Of a stretch of DNA of 39,069 bases, positions 1-8,337 are shown in pieces. Position 1 is the first letter of the stretch; every line of letters starts with the position of its first letter. Origin of the DNA: HKST-UBA85 sp035654775 (GTDB lineage: Bacteria > Bacteroidota > Bacteroidia > Flavobacteriales > Flavobacteriaceae); assembly GCA_035654775.1 (NCBI GenBank), contig DASRWB010000051.1, positions 1-39,069 of the forward strand, written 5' to 3'. A program made the position numbers and the translations under genes. The notes under the pieces were generated by a model. The model made no database searches, was not told the DNA's origin, and worked only from the letters and a program-made list of their open reading frames with translations.

Positions 1-2
1 GC

Positions 3-794
3 GACTTAAGCTTGATTATTTCAGAAGCAGAAATGGCGCTTTTAAAAGAAAAATTCAAAGTTCCCGATAATTTAATTTACTACTTACCTTTTTTAGAAAA
101 TCCCGTTGAAGAAAACATTAAAACACTACCGGATTTTGAAAACAGAAATCATTTTGTAACCATTGGTACTTTTTTGCACAACCCAAACTATTACAGTGTA
201 GTGTACCTAAAGAATACGCTGTGGAAATTAATAAAAGCTCAATTGCCCAAAGCCCAGCTACATATTTACGGCGCACACTTATCTCAAAAAGCGAAGGACT
301 TACACCATGAAAAAGACGGATTTATAATCAAAGGATTTACCGATGACGTTATTGAGACACTTTCAGCATACAAAGTGTGTTTGGCACCATTGCCCTTTGG
401 AGCCGGACTAAAAGGAAAGATTATAGATGCCATAAAATCGGGAACACCATGTGTTATGTCTGAAATAGCTGCTGAAGGAATGTTTGGATTTTGCAAACCG
501 AATGGTTTTATTTCAGATAATCCTGAAGAATTTGTAAAAAAAGCAGTGACATTATACACTGAAAAAGAAATATGGAAAACGGCTCAGGAAAATGGCTTTC
601 AAGTTTTAAGAAATAGGTTTTCCCGCAAATTATTTAATAATGCATTCAGAAAAAAACTTAGTGAGCTATCAAAAAATCTAGATGCACATCGAATGCAAAA
701 CTTTACCGGCAACATGCTTCAGTATCATACCCTGCAAAGCACGAAATTTATGAGCAAATGGATTGAATTGAAAAACAAATCAATAATCAAATGA
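3..794 (+). CDS. Glycosyltransferase family 4-like protein, C-terminal part (5' truncated by window)
   Basis: The reading frame is open from base 3, the first full codon, and the leading residues DLSLIISEAE read like the end of the N-terminal Rossmann domain of a GT-B glycosyltransferase, so the true start lies before the window. The visible 260-odd residues hold the second Rossmann domain. The stretch PLPFGAGLKGKIIDAIKSG followed by GTPCV and an AAEGM segment is the typical nucleotide-sugar binding region of group 1 (GT4) enzymes, including the acidic E of the EGM motif. It probably transfers a sugar from a nucleotide donor during surface polysaccharide or glycolipid synthesis; donor and acceptor cannot be read. 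No signal peptide or membrane segment is visible in this part. Its stop overlaps the start of the next gene by 4 nt (ATGA), so the two are probably translated together. Confidence 0.85.
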   Translation, partial: DLSLIISEAEMALLKEKFKVPDNLIYYLPFLENPVEENIKTLPDFENRNHFVTIGTFLHNPNYYSVVYLKNTLWKLIKAQLPKAQLHIYGAHLSQKAKDLHHEKDGFIIKGFTDDVIETLSAYKVCLAPLPFGAGLKGKIIDAIKSGTPCVMSEIAAEGMFGFCKPNGFISDNPEEFVKKAVTLYTEKEIWKTAQENGFQVLRNRFSRKLFNNAFRKKLSELSKNLDAHRMQNFTGNMLQYHTLQSTKFMSKWIELKNKSIIK

Positions 795-1153
795 AAACCC
801 AACTGGCATTAAGTATCTTTTTTTTGATTTCATGTTCAAAAACACCGCGCTTACCAGATCCTTTGGAAGCCGGATGGAACGGAGAAAAAGTATGTGAAGT
901 TCTGGAAGAAACTTCACAATACAGAATATTGAAATGTACTTTTCCGCCACAAATAGGTCATGAAATGCATTACCACAAGCCTCATTTTGGGTATACACTT
1001 CAAGGAAGTACTTTCAGAATTACTGACCAATCCGGTACTGAAGAATATGAAGTACCTACAGGTTTTAATTTCAGTTCGTCCAAAATAAGCGTTCATGAAG
1101 TGCTTAACATAGGAGATAGTACAGCCGTATTTCTTATTATGGAACCAAAATAA
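791..1153 (+). CDS. Small cupin-domain lipoprotein
   Basis: This is a 120-residue protein. The N-terminus (KTQLALSIFFLISC) is a lipoprotein signal with Cys15 as the likely lipidated residue. The remainder resembles a single small cupin barrel: HEMHYHKPHFGYTLQGS fits cupin motif 1 (two spaced His, then a G-rich strand), and a late HEVLN matches motif 2. Such barrels bind a metal or small ligand; no reaction can be assigned. ATGA overlap with the glycosyltransferase suggests one transcript. It ends only 1 nt before the convergent sirtuin gene, so there is no room for a separate terminator. The fold call rests on motif spacing alone. Confidence 0.75.
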   Translation: MKTQLALSIFFLISCSKTPRLPDPLEAGWNGEKVCEVLEETSQYRILKCTFPPQIGHEMHYHKPHFGYTLQGSTFRITDQSGTEEYEVPTGFNFSSSKISVHEVLNIGDSTAVFLIMEPK

Positions 1154-1154
1154 T

Positions 1155-1829
1155 TTATAAATAGTTTATAGCTTTTAAGACACCTATAGAAGCTTTTTCC
1201 GGAATAACGGTAATATTATCAATATTTATTAATGCAGGTTTTGGGTCTATATAATATATCGGAACAGAAGTTTTTACGCAGTTAATTAAACCTGCCGCAG
1301 GATATACCTGCATAGAAGTTCCAACGATCATTAGAGTGGTAGCTTTTTCACAAACGGCAATGGCTTTTTCCATCATGGGAACGGCTTCACCAAACCAAAC
1401 AATGTGTGGTCTTATTTGATAACCTTGACTACATAAATCGCCTATGGAGATGTCTTTTTTCCAGGGGAAAACGTTCTGTATATTATAGGTGCTTCGTGCT
1501 TTTAACAATTCGCCGTGCAAGTGTATCACATTAGAGCTACCGGCGCGTTCATGCAGGTCGTCTACATTTTGGGTTATGATGGTAACCTTATGTGATTTTT
1601 CTAAATGCGCAAGTGCATAATGTGCCGGGTTTGGTGAGACTTCCATAAGTTGTCGTCTTCGCTGGTTGTAAAATTCCAGTACCAGTTCCGGATTTTTTTT
1701 AAATCCTTCCGGAGTAGCTACTTTCATTACATCGTGTCCTTCCCATAATCCATCAGCATCTCTAAAAGTTTTTAATCCACTTTCAGCACTAATTCCGGCT
1801 CCCGTTAATACAACAATATGCTTTTTCAA
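1155..1829 (-). CDS. cobB: NAD-dependent protein deacylase, class III sirtuin (CobB/SIRT5-like)
   Basis: This 224-residue protein is a Sir2 catalytic core. Seen directly: the NAD-binding GAGISAESGL, FRDADGLWE, TQNVDDLHERAG and HLHGE, whose His105 is the expected general base, then GTSMQVYPAAG. Tyr54 and Arg57 in FYNQRRRQ match the Tyr-x-x-Arg pair that in class III sirtuins (E. coli CobB, human SIRT5) binds the carboxylate of succinyl-, malonyl- or glutaryl-lysine, so desuccinylase/demalonylase activity is likely beside deacetylation. The small zinc-ribbon module lacks the usual four cysteines: between His105 and the RPHIVWFGE strand only one Cys is seen. It acts in the cytoplasm and is the last gene of a leftward transcript, abutting the cupin gene tail to tail. 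Confidence 0.92.
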   Translation of the reverse strand: MKKHIVVLTGAGISAESGLKTFRDADGLWEGHDVMKVATPEGFKKNPELVLEFYNQRRRQLMEVSPNPAHYALAHLEKSHKVTIITQNVDDLHERAGSSNVIHLHGELLKARSTYNIQNVFPWKKDISIGDLCSQGYQIRPHIVWFGEAVPMMEKAIAVCEKATTLMIVGTSMQVYPAAGLINCVKTSVPIYYIDPKPALINIDNITVIPEKASIGVLKAINYL

Positions 1830-1950
1830 TTTGGTTTTAGTTTATGAATTTAGATTTTCTGTAATAAATGCAAATAACAACCATGTAGAGCAATAGGGAT
1901 GTTTTTTCATAAATGTTTTAGCAAACCGGAGTTGATCTATTTACTGTAGA

Positions 1951-2733
1951 TTAAAACCTTTTTTCTCGATTTCGGCTTAATACTTTATATTCTTCATAAC
2001 ATTCGCTTATGGCATCTAAGATTTGAAGATCGTTGGCACTTTGTATAAAACCTGCTGAATAGTTACACTGCCTGACGATTTCATCTAAATCTACCCGGTT
2101 TACCTGAAGCAATACCATGAGCATTTCGCGGTCAAACCTGTTGGCCAACAAGTTGCGTATTTCGTCGTCTTGCTTCATTTTACGAAGTTTTCTCAACTCG
2201 TTAGGTTGTTTTCCAAACATTCTATGTAGAAAATCGGCAGGGTTAAAGATGGCTCCCAATACCTTGCTTACAGCGCTGGGCGATTGGTCTCCGGCTTCGT
2301 ATCCTGTACTTGGTAATCCTGATATACTGTAACGGTAATTGGTGTTTATAGGCACTTGTTCAATATCTACTTTTAAGTAGCCGGTAAGTTTTAATTGTTT
2401 AATAACCACTTCTTCAAGGGCAAGTGCCAATTCAGTAAGTTCTATAGTAGTGGTATTTCCAAAGGTGACCCAATCGTTGGTAACCCGTACTTTAATTGAT
2501 TTAAAACCCAAATACGACAGATGTAAAGTGTCATTAGCTTTGGCATGAATTTCAAAGGCACCCTTTAGATTGGTTGTGGTTCCTCGTACTTGATTAATAT
2601 TGACAATATTAACACTTTCCATAGGTTTTCCATCGGCAGCATTTACAATAATACCTCGCACTTTGGTATCGTCTTGTGCCAGACAAAACCCGGTGAGAAA
2701 TAATGCAAATAGTGCCGAAAGAAAATGTTTCAT
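1951..2733 (-). CDS. Secreted carboxypeptidase-regulatory-like (CarboxypepD_reg) domain protein
   Basis: This 260-residue protein has a clear signal peptide (KHFLSALFALFLTGFCLAQ) followed by a beta-sandwich of the CarboxypepD_reg-like type: VRGIIVNAADGKPMESVNI, a TTTNLKGAFEIHA strand pair, and LHLSYLGFKSIKV. The same fold begins TonB-dependent SusC transporters in Bacteroidota, but here no plug or barrel follows. The C-terminal half (about residues 115-260) is predicted mostly helical and charged and matches no family that I recognise. It is probably a periplasmic or outer-membrane-associated protein. There are 121 nt to the sirtuin gene downstream and 86 nt to the helicase stop upstream, so it may be transcribed alone. 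Confidence 0.8.
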   Translation of the reverse strand: MKHFLSALFALFLTGFCLAQDDTKVRGIIVNAADGKPMESVNIVNINQVRGTTTNLKGAFEIHAKANDTLHLSYLGFKSIKVRVTNDWVTFGNTTTIELTELALALEEVVIKQLKLTGYLKVDIEQVPINTNYRYSISGLPSTGYEAGDQSPSAVSKVLGAIFNPADFLHRMFGKQPNELRKLRKMKQDDEIRNLLANRFDREMLMVLLQVNRVDLDEIVRQCNYSAGFIQSANDLQILDAISECYEEYKVLSRNREKRF

Positions 2734-2819
2734 TACCCTTAATTTGGTTATAAAAATACTAAACTAAACGGGAAGCTAACTCTTAAGTTTATAATTTGAC
2801 TAAAAATTAACAAATAGGT

Positions 2820-4589
2820 TTAGCGTCTGGAACGTCTGGGTCTTGATAAAACGGCCTTGTTGCTGTTTCCGGAACGTCTGGAACCGGCTTCGTTTCTGCT
2901 TTTGGTTTTGCCAAAGGTGCGTTTTTCAGCTTTAGGTTTATCGTTGGAAAATTTTCGGCGTTTTCCTTCTTTGTTTCGTTTTCTGTCGCGTCCTTTGTTT
3001 TCTGTGATTTCTACATTTACAAAACGACCGTTGTATTTAAAGTCTGTGAAAAAATCAAGTACTTTTTGCGCATGGGTGTTTTCTGTGTTAAAGAATGAGA
3101 AACTGTCTTTTACATCGACTTTGAAAACATCATCTTTGCCTAGTTGTAGTATTTCGCGTAAAAAGTCTTTCAGGTTCATCCAGTCGTAACCGTCTTTTTT
3201 TCCTACGTTTATAAAAAAGCGTGTGGCGTTTTCGTTTCCGGTATCGCGCTCGCTACTTTGTTGTGCAGCGATGTTTAAATCGGATGTTTTTTGATAATAG
3301 TTGTAAAAACGGGTAAACTCAACGGAGAAGAATTTTTTTATCAATTCATCTTTGCTGGTGTTTTTAAATAATTCATTGATGCTGTCTAAGTACTTATCAA
3401 TTTCATGATTTATTTCGGTATGATGAATTTTATTGGCCAAAGACATAAGTTGCACTTCACAAATTTCCATACCGCTGGGTATTGCTTTAGCTTCAAAGTT
3501 CTTGTTTATTATGCGTTCTATGCTTTTTATTTTGCGCAATTCACTTTTAGAAACGATAACCATGGAAACTCCGGTTTTTCCTGCACGACCGGTTCTTCCT
3601 GAACGGTGCGTGTAGGTTTCAATTTCGTCGGGAAGCTGGTAATTTATTACGTGAGTAATATCATCTACATCAATACCGCGAGCCGCAACATCTGTAGCTA
3701 CAAGCATTTGTATTTGCTTATTCCGAAAAGATTTCATAACTAAATCACGCTGATTTTGACTTAAATCGCCGTGTAAGGCGCCCGCATTGTATCCGTCTTC
3801 AATAAGTTGCTCGGCTACTTTTTGTGCATCGCGTTTAGTTCGGCAAAATACTACTGAGAAAATATCCGGATTGGCATCGGCAAGTCTTTTTAAGGCCAAA
3901 TACCTGTCTCGAGCGTTTACTAAGTAGTATTCGTGGGAAACTTGACTGGTACTTTCGTTTTTATTTCCTACTGTAATTTCAATAGGTTTATGCATAAATT
4001 TTTTGGCAATAGTAGCTACTTCTTTAGGCATGGTTGCAGAGAATAACCAGGTGCTTTTGTCTTGTGGTGTATGGGATAGAATTTCAGTAATATCCTCATA
4101 AAATCCCATGTTCAGCATTTCATCGGCTTCGTCAAGTACGCAAAATTCGATTTTAGAAATATCGACCATATTCCGGCTTATCATGTCTTTCATTCGGCCG
4201 GGTGTAGCGACAATAATTTGGGTGCCTTTTTTTACTTTATGGGCTTGGTCACTTATGCTTGCGCCACCATAAATGGCAGTTACGCTTAAGCCTTTTAGAT
4301 ATTTTCCGTAGAGCTGCATTTCATTGGTGATTTGCAGACATAGTTCGCGGGTTGGCGATAGGATTAAGCCTTGTGTTGTACGGCTGTCTACATTGATTTT
4401 TTGAAGCATTGGGAAACCAAAGGCTGCAGTTTTACCTGTTCCGGTTTGTGCAAGTGCGACTAAATCGGTTTCTTGATTGAGTAAAACGGGAATGGCTTTT
4501 TCTTGAACTTCGCTAGGGGTTTCAAAGCCTAAATCGGTAATAGCATGTAAAAGGTCTTGGGAAAGACCAAGGTTTTGGAATGTTTTCAT
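2820..4589 (-). CDS. DEAD-box ATP-dependent RNA helicase with DbpA-type RNA-binding domain
   Basis: This 589-residue protein has all the core motifs of a DEAD-box helicase: a Q motif near residues 4-30, AQTGTGKT (47-54), PTRELCLQ, the DEAD box itself (Asp153-Asp156), SAT, then domain 2 with ARGIDVDD and HRSGRTGRAGK. After the core comes a helical dimerisation-like segment, then an RRM-like DbpA/CsdA domain (about residues 455-540, from TRFFINVGKKDG to VEITENKG), and a very basic Arg/Lys/Ser/Gly tail that should bind RNA nonspecifically. The layout matches CsdA/DeaD proteins, which unwind RNA during ribosome assembly and in the cold. A short hairpin (TTCCTCA, CCC, TGAGGAA; 4679-4695) lies in the 126-nt gap upstream and could be part of its leader. 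Confidence 0.93.
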   Translation of the reverse strand: MKTFQNLGLSQDLLHAITDLGFETPSEVQEKAIPVLLNQETDLVALAQTGTGKTAAFGFPMLQKINVDSRTTQGLILSPTRELCLQITNEMQLYGKYLKGLSVTAIYGGASISDQAHKVKKGTQIIVATPGRMKDMISRNMVDISKIEFCVLDEADEMLNMGFYEDITEILSHTPQDKSTWLFSATMPKEVATIAKKFMHKPIEITVGNKNESTSQVSHEYYLVNARDRYLALKRLADANPDIFSVVFCRTKRDAQKVAEQLIEDGYNAGALHGDLSQNQRDLVMKSFRNKQIQMLVATDVAARGIDVDDITHVINYQLPDEIETYTHRSGRTGRAGKTGVSMVIVSKSELRKIKSIERIINKNFEAKAIPSGMEICEVQLMSLANKIHHTEINHEIDKYLDSINELFKNTSKDELIKKFFSVEFTRFYNYYQKTSDLNIAAQQSSERDTGNENATRFFINVGKKDGYDWMNLKDFLREILQLGKDDVFKVDVKDSFSFFNTENTHAQKVLDFFTDFKYNGRFVNVEITENKGRDRKRNKEGKRRKFSNDKPKAEKRTFGKTKSRNEAGSRRSGNSNKAVLSRPRRSRR

Positions 4590-4715
4590 TCGTTTTTAGA
4601 TGTAAGTATTCGATTTGTTATGTTTGTGTTACATAAGAAGCGAATCGACATACTTAAACCCTAAACTTCAGGTAACACTTCCTCACCCTGAGGAATTTGA
4701 AGGGGCAAAGATAGA

Positions 4716-5300
4716 CTATTTATTTGAATGTGAGTTTAGAAATTCAATTAATTTACTTATCGCTTTTCCCCGATGGCCTATTTTGTTCTTTAATTCCAAG
4801 TCTAATTCAGCAAAAGTTTGTGTATATCCATTGGGTTGAAATATTGGGTCGTAACCAAAACCCTGCGTTCCTTTTTTTTCTAAGGTAATGTTGCCTTCAC
4901 AAAGGCCTGTAAACGTATGTAATTTGCCGTTTAGAGTGAGTGCGATAACGGTTTTAAATTGGGCTTTTCTGTTTTTGGTGTGAGCTAGTTTATCTAGGAG
5001 TTTATTCATGTTGTCATTGGCATTGCATTGTTCTCCTGCATAGCGAGCACTATACACTCCGGGTTCACCATTTAGAGCATCAACCTCAAGGCCTGTGTCG
5101 TCGGCAAAACAGTTATAACCATACTTTTCCTTTACATAGGTTGCCTTTTGTATGGCATTGCCCGATATGGTGTTTTGGGTTTCCGGAATATCCTCAAAAC
5201 ATCCGATGTCATTTAAACTTAAAAGAGTAATGTGTTCCGGCATCAGTTTTTTTACTTCTTTAATCTTGTTTCCATTATTTGTGGCAAAAACAAATTGCAT
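4716..5300 (-). CDS. rdgB: Non-canonical purine NTP pyrophosphatase, RdgB/HAM1 family
   Basis: This 194-residue enzyme hydrolyses dITP, ITP and XTP to the monophosphate plus pyrophosphate, keeping deaminated purines out of DNA and RNA. Sequence support: the N-terminal FATNNGNKIKEVKKL (substrate phosphate loop), FADDTGLEVDALNGEPGVYSARYAG (metal-binding acidic residues), FGYDPIFQPNG, and the C-terminal IGHRGKAI whose HR dipeptide contacts the base. Length is normal for the family. It is transcribed leftward ahead of the helicase gene, with a good Bacteroidota -7 box at 5323-5330, and diverges from the small gene at 5400. Confidence 0.95.
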   Translation of the reverse strand: MQFVFATNNGNKIKEVKKLMPEHITLLSLNDIGCFEDIPETQNTISGNAIQKATYVKEKYGYNCFADDTGLEVDALNGEPGVYSARYAGEQCNANDNMNKLLDKLAHTKNRKAQFKTVIALTLNGKLHTFTGLCEGNITLEKKGTQGFGYDPIFQPNGYTQTFAELDLELKNKIGHRGKAISKLIEFLNSHSNK

Positions 5301-5322
5301 ATATGTTTCGGTTTTAAGACAC

Positions 5323-5330
5323 CAAAGATA
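5323..5330 (-). promoter_or_regulatory. Probable -7 promoter element of rdgB
   Basis: On the minus strand this octamer reads TATCTTTG, an exact match to the Bacteroidota -7 consensus TAnnTTTG, about 23 nt before the rdgB start codon. A clear TTG -33 element at the usual spacing is not seen, so the call rests on the -7 box alone. Confidence 0.5.
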
Positions 5331-5338
5331 GTATTCTC

Positions 5339-5369
5339 TTGAATTTCAGCTAAAAAATGAGTAACTTTA
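5339..5369 (+). promoter_or_regulatory. Probable promoter of the 5400 gene (TTG-N20-TAACTTTA)
   Basis: TTG at 5339-5341 and TAACTTTA at 5362-5369 are separated by 20 nt, as in Bacteroidota promoters; the -7 box differs from TAnnTTTG only in the last base. It would give a leader of about 25 nt and is divergent from the rdgB promoter. Confidence 0.5.
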
Positions 5370-5399
5370 GTTCAAGTTGAAACCATATCCATAGAAGCT

Positions 5400-5714
5400 A
5401 TGAAACAAGAGAAAAAGCCATACCTGTACAATACTCTTTCGCAAGCTGTTAACAGTTTGACAGAAGAAGGTTTTGTTGAAGACTTTGAAACCGGAGAACA
5501 AACGATTGAAGCACTGTATACTAAAAAGCAGTATCATCCCAGTGAACTTAAAATAGTGAAAACGTTTCGCTTTGACGGTATGACCAATCCGGATGATGAT
5601 GCTGTAGTTTACGCTATTGAGGCAAGTGACGGAAAGAAAGGAACACTGGTTATGTCGTACAGTGCAGAACATTCTCAAAATGACGACCTCATAAAGATGC
5701 TTCAATTTGGTTAG
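5400..5714 (+). CDS. Small conserved Bacteroidota protein of unknown function
   Basis: This protein of 104 residues is soluble and acidic, with no signal peptide. It starts KQEKKPYLYNTLSQAVNSL and continues with an alpha/beta pattern: a helix, the EGFVEDF strand, LYTKKQYHPSELKIVKTFRFDG, then two strands with an acidic loop (NPDDDAVVYAIE and GTLVMSYSAEH). Proteins of this kind occur widely in Bacteroidota and, as far as I recall, are sometimes labelled phosphoribosylpyrophosphate synthetase in databases; no PRPP synthetase motif is visible here, and at this length it cannot be that enzyme. It has its own divergent promoter and lies 117 nt before the hibernation factor gene. Confidence 0.8.
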   Translation: MKQEKKPYLYNTLSQAVNSLTEEGFVEDFETGEQTIEALYTKKQYHPSELKIVKTFRFDGMTNPDDDAVVYAIEASDGKKGTLVMSYSAEHSQNDDLIKMLQFG

Positions 5715-5775
5715 CACTGCTGGCTTTTCTGTAGTTTCTTACTCAATTTTTTAGTAAAAAATATGATTTACATCA

Positions 5776-5806
5776 TTGATAAAACATAAAATGAACACTA
5801 TATTTA
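5776..5806 (+). promoter_or_regulatory. Probable promoter of the hibernation factor gene (TTG-N20-TATATTTA)
   Basis: TTG at 5776-5778 and TATATTTA at 5799-5806 are 20 nt apart, matching the Bacteroidota arrangement with one mismatch in the last -7 base. The inferred leader is about 20 nt. Confidence 0.55.
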
Positions 5807-5831
5807 TGCTTCAATATTAAAACCAAAACCT

Positions 5832-6131
5832 ATGACAGTAAGTATTCAATATGTTAATATGGATTCCAGCGAATCGCTTTCCAATTTCACAAGAGAAAAA
5901 CTTCAAAAACTATCTAAAAAATATGAATGGTTGATTAATTGCGATGTACATTTTAAACTGGACAACAACCAAAAAGAACAAGGACACATTTGCAATATGG
6001 AAGTAAGTTTACCCGGACCACGTATTTTTGCAACATCGAATGAAAAAAATTATGAACTGGCGGTAAAAGAAACTATCAATGACTTAGAAAGACAACTAAA
6101 AAAACGAAAACATATCTTTAACACCCACTAA
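5832..6131 (+). CDS. raiA: Ribosome hibernation-promoting factor / RaiA family, short form
   Basis: This 99-residue protein matches the HPF/YfiA fold: beta-alpha-beta-beta-beta-alpha with MTVSIQYVNMDSSESLSNFT at the start, the second strand CDVHFKLD, and a final basic helix (NDLERQLKKRKHIFNTH). Such proteins bind in the decoding channel of the 30S subunit and silence or dimerise 70S ribosomes in starvation. It lacks the extra C-terminal dimerisation domain of long HPF, so it is the short type. It is monocistronic, with its own promoter and a strong terminator just downstream. Confidence 0.9.
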   Translation: MTVSIQYVNMDSSESLSNFTREKLQKLSKKYEWLINCDVHFKLDNNQKEQGHICNMEVSLPGPRIFATSNEKNYELAVKETINDLERQLKKRKHIFNTH

Positions 6132-6153
6132 AAAGGGGCTAAACACATCTTGT

Positions 6154-6200
6154 AAAACCTTGCAAAAATGAAAACTCAACCAAATTTGCAAGGTTTTTTT
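6154..6200 (+). terminator. Rho-independent terminator after the hibernation factor gene
   Basis: A perfect 13-bp inverted repeat, AAAACCTTGCAAA (6154-6166) and TTTGCAAGGTTTT (6185-6197), encloses an 18-nt loop and runs into a T tract. It sits 22 nt after the stop codon of the 5832 gene and insulates it from the peptidase gene. Confidence 0.9.
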
Positions 6201-6230
6201 ATTTTATAAAATAAACTGAAAGAAGCATAG

Positions 6231-6238
6231 TATATTTG
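6231..6238 (+). promoter_or_regulatory. -7 promoter element of the M3 peptidase gene
   Basis: TATATTTG matches the Bacteroidota -7 consensus exactly and lies 23 nt before the start codon at 6262. No TTG is seen at the usual upstream spacing. Confidence 0.5.
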
Positions 6239-6261
6239 TAAACAATCAATTTTACATTCTT

Positions 6262-8337
6262 ATGAAAAAAATAGCAATCGTACTACCAATTTTGTTCCTT
6301 ATGAACTGTTCAGAAAAAGAATCAGAAAAAAATATTTCACTGGCCGCCGATAACCCGTTCAATGTAGACCTAAACCAACCTTTTGATTACGCCAAAGTAA
6401 CCGGAGAAGATATAGCCGAATATGTATCCTTCAAAATGGAAGAAGCTCTACAGACTCTTGAAAAGATAAAAAACGAAAAAAAACCTACTTTAGAAAACAC
6501 CTTTGTTCCTTTTGATGCGGTCTTTAACAGCTTGTATCAGGCCAATAACAATGCTTATATGCTGTATTGGACCTCTACCGACTCGCTGACCCGAGCCAAA
6601 GGTATAGAATACTCTAAAAAGGTAGACTCGCTCAATACAATTATCAACTCAGACAAAACCCTCTTTACTCAATTTAAAACTGTAGTTTCTTCACCGGAAT
6701 ACGAAACTTTCGACAACCGAACCAAACGCTTTGTTGATGATATTATGGATTCCTTTGAGCAATCGGGAGTTAATCTGGAAGAAAATAAATTAGCCGAATT
6801 AAAAACCTTAAAAGCCGAAATAGCAGATTTAACTTCACAATATTCTCTAAATATGAATACCGCCAATGCCGTATTGACATTGAATGAAGCTGAAGCCGAA
6901 GGACTTCCTGAAAGTTTTAAAAACACATACCGAGCAGAAGACGGAACATATAACATTCCGGTAATACCGGCAACTCAAGGTCCGGTAATGGGGAATGCGG
7001 TTAATGCGGAAGTGCGAAAAAATTACTTAACACTTTATGCTACTCGTGGCGCAGCTAAAAACATGGAAATTTTAAATCAATTGGTTGAGAAGCGCTACAA
7101 AATAGGTCAGTTAATGGGGTACGATTCTTATGCAGATTATAATTTGGTGTTGAAAATGGCTAAAAACCCTGAAACCGTATGGGATTTTATAAATGGTTTA
7201 GTAGAAGCTTCCAAAGAAAAAGCATTGCAAGACGTTGCAGTATTAAAAACCGCCAGAAAAGAACTTGAAGGAATTTCTACAGACCAAGAGTTGAATGCAT
7301 GGGATTTAGCTTATTATAAAAACTACTTACTAAAAACCACTTACAACGTAGATAATGAAAAAATAAGAGAATACCTTCCTATGGAAAAATGTCTGGAAGG
7401 TATGTTTGAACTCTATCAAGAGCTTTTAGATTTAGAATTCAGAAAAATAGAAAACGCTTCTGTTTGGCATGAAGATGTTCAGGCTTATGAAGTCTATGAA
7501 AATAACAATCTAAAAGGACGTTTCTATCTGGATTTATATCCGCGACCTAACAAAGAATCCTGGTTTTATGCCGTACCATTATCTACCGGTAAACAAACCA
7601 AAGAAGGTTATGAAGTTCCGGTTTCCATGCTCTTAGGGAATTTTACCAAACCTACGGAAGAATTGCCATCGCTAATCAGTCACAGTGAGTTAAACACACT
7701 GTTTCATGAGTTTGGACACATTATGGATAGAATGTCTTATGAAGGAGAATACAGCTTGCAATCCAATTCCAAGAGTGACTTTGTAGAGGCCATGTCGCAA
7801 ATATTTGAAAACTGGATTTGGGATTATGAAGTGTTAAGCACCTTTGCAAAACACTATGAAACAGGTGAAATACTGCCTAAAGAATTGTTTGATAATATGA
7901 TGAAGGCCAAAAATGTATCCTCAGGATTAGCTGCACAATCCTCATTGAGAAACTGTATTTATGACATGAATTTATATCACAAATACAACCCTGAAAAACC
8001 GGTGGACACAGACCAATTATGGAGAGATATTGATCGGCAATTGGGTATAGTAAATTGGTATGTAGAAGGTACACATCCACAAGCTTGCTGGATACACATC
8101 AACACACATCCGGTATACTATTACGGCTATTTATGGTCTGAAGTTTATGCACAAGACATGTTTACCATTTTTGAAAAAAACGGGCTTCGCGATAAGGAAA
8201 CGGGAGTAAAATACCGAAAGTTAATTCTTGCCAACGGAAGCCAAAGAGATGTAGATGAAGCCGTAGAAGAGTTTTTGGGAAGACCAAAAAACAATGAAGC
8301 TTACATTAAAAGTCTTGGGCTGGAAGAGGCTTATTGA
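6262..8337 (+). CDS. M3 family zinc metallopeptidase lipoprotein (peptidyl-dipeptidase Dcp / oligopeptidase type)
   Basis: This 691-residue enzyme carries a lipoprotein signal (KKIAIVLPILFLMNC, lipidated Cys16), so it should be anchored in the periplasm or outer membrane rather than be cytoplasmic like most M3 peptidases. The catalytic motif is HEFGH with His482 and His486 as zinc ligands and Glu483 as the general base; the third ligand is Glu509 in DFVEAMSQ, 27 residues after the first His and close to the spacing in thimet oligopeptidase. The C-terminal part contains WYVEGTHPQACW and YYGYLWSEVYAQDMF, typical of the substrate channel. It is expected to cut dipeptides or short peptides from oligopeptides. 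Its stop codon overlaps the end of rlmH on the other strand by 7 nt. Confidence 0.92.
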   Translation: MKKIAIVLPILFLMNCSEKESEKNISLAADNPFNVDLNQPFDYAKVTGEDIAEYVSFKMEEALQTLEKIKNEKKPTLENTFVPFDAVFNSLYQANNNAYMLYWTSTDSLTRAKGIEYSKKVDSLNTIINSDKTLFTQFKTVVSSPEYETFDNRTKRFVDDIMDSFEQSGVNLEENKLAELKTLKAEIADLTSQYSLNMNTANAVLTLNEAEAEGLPESFKNTYRAEDGTYNIPVIPATQGPVMGNAVNAEVRKNYLTLYATRGAAKNMEILNQLVEKRYKIGQLMGYDSYADYNLVLKMAKNPETVWDFINGLVEASKEKALQDVAVLKTARKELEGISTDQELNAWDLAYYKNYLLKTTYNVDNEKIREYLPMEKCLEGMFELYQELLDLEFRKIENASVWHEDVQAYEVYENNNLKGRFYLDLYPRPNKESWFYAVPLSTGKQTKEGYEVPVSMLLGNFTKPTEELPSLISHSELNTLFHEFGHIMDRMSYEGEYSLQSNSKSDFVEAMSQIFENWIWDYEVLSTFAKHYETGEILPKELFDNMMKAKNVSSGLAAQSSLRNCIYDMNLYHKYNPEKPVDTDQLWRDIDRQLGIVNWYVEGTHPQACWIHINTHPVYYYGYLWSEVYAQDMFTIFEKNGLRDKETGVKYRKLILANGSQRDVDEAVEEFLGRPKNNEAYIKSLGLEEAY

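Noticed and set aside
4679..4695. Hairpin TTCCTCA-CCC-TGAGGAA as a terminator of rdgB
   Set aside because: No T tract follows in the leftward direction, so at most it is a leader structure of the helicase gene.
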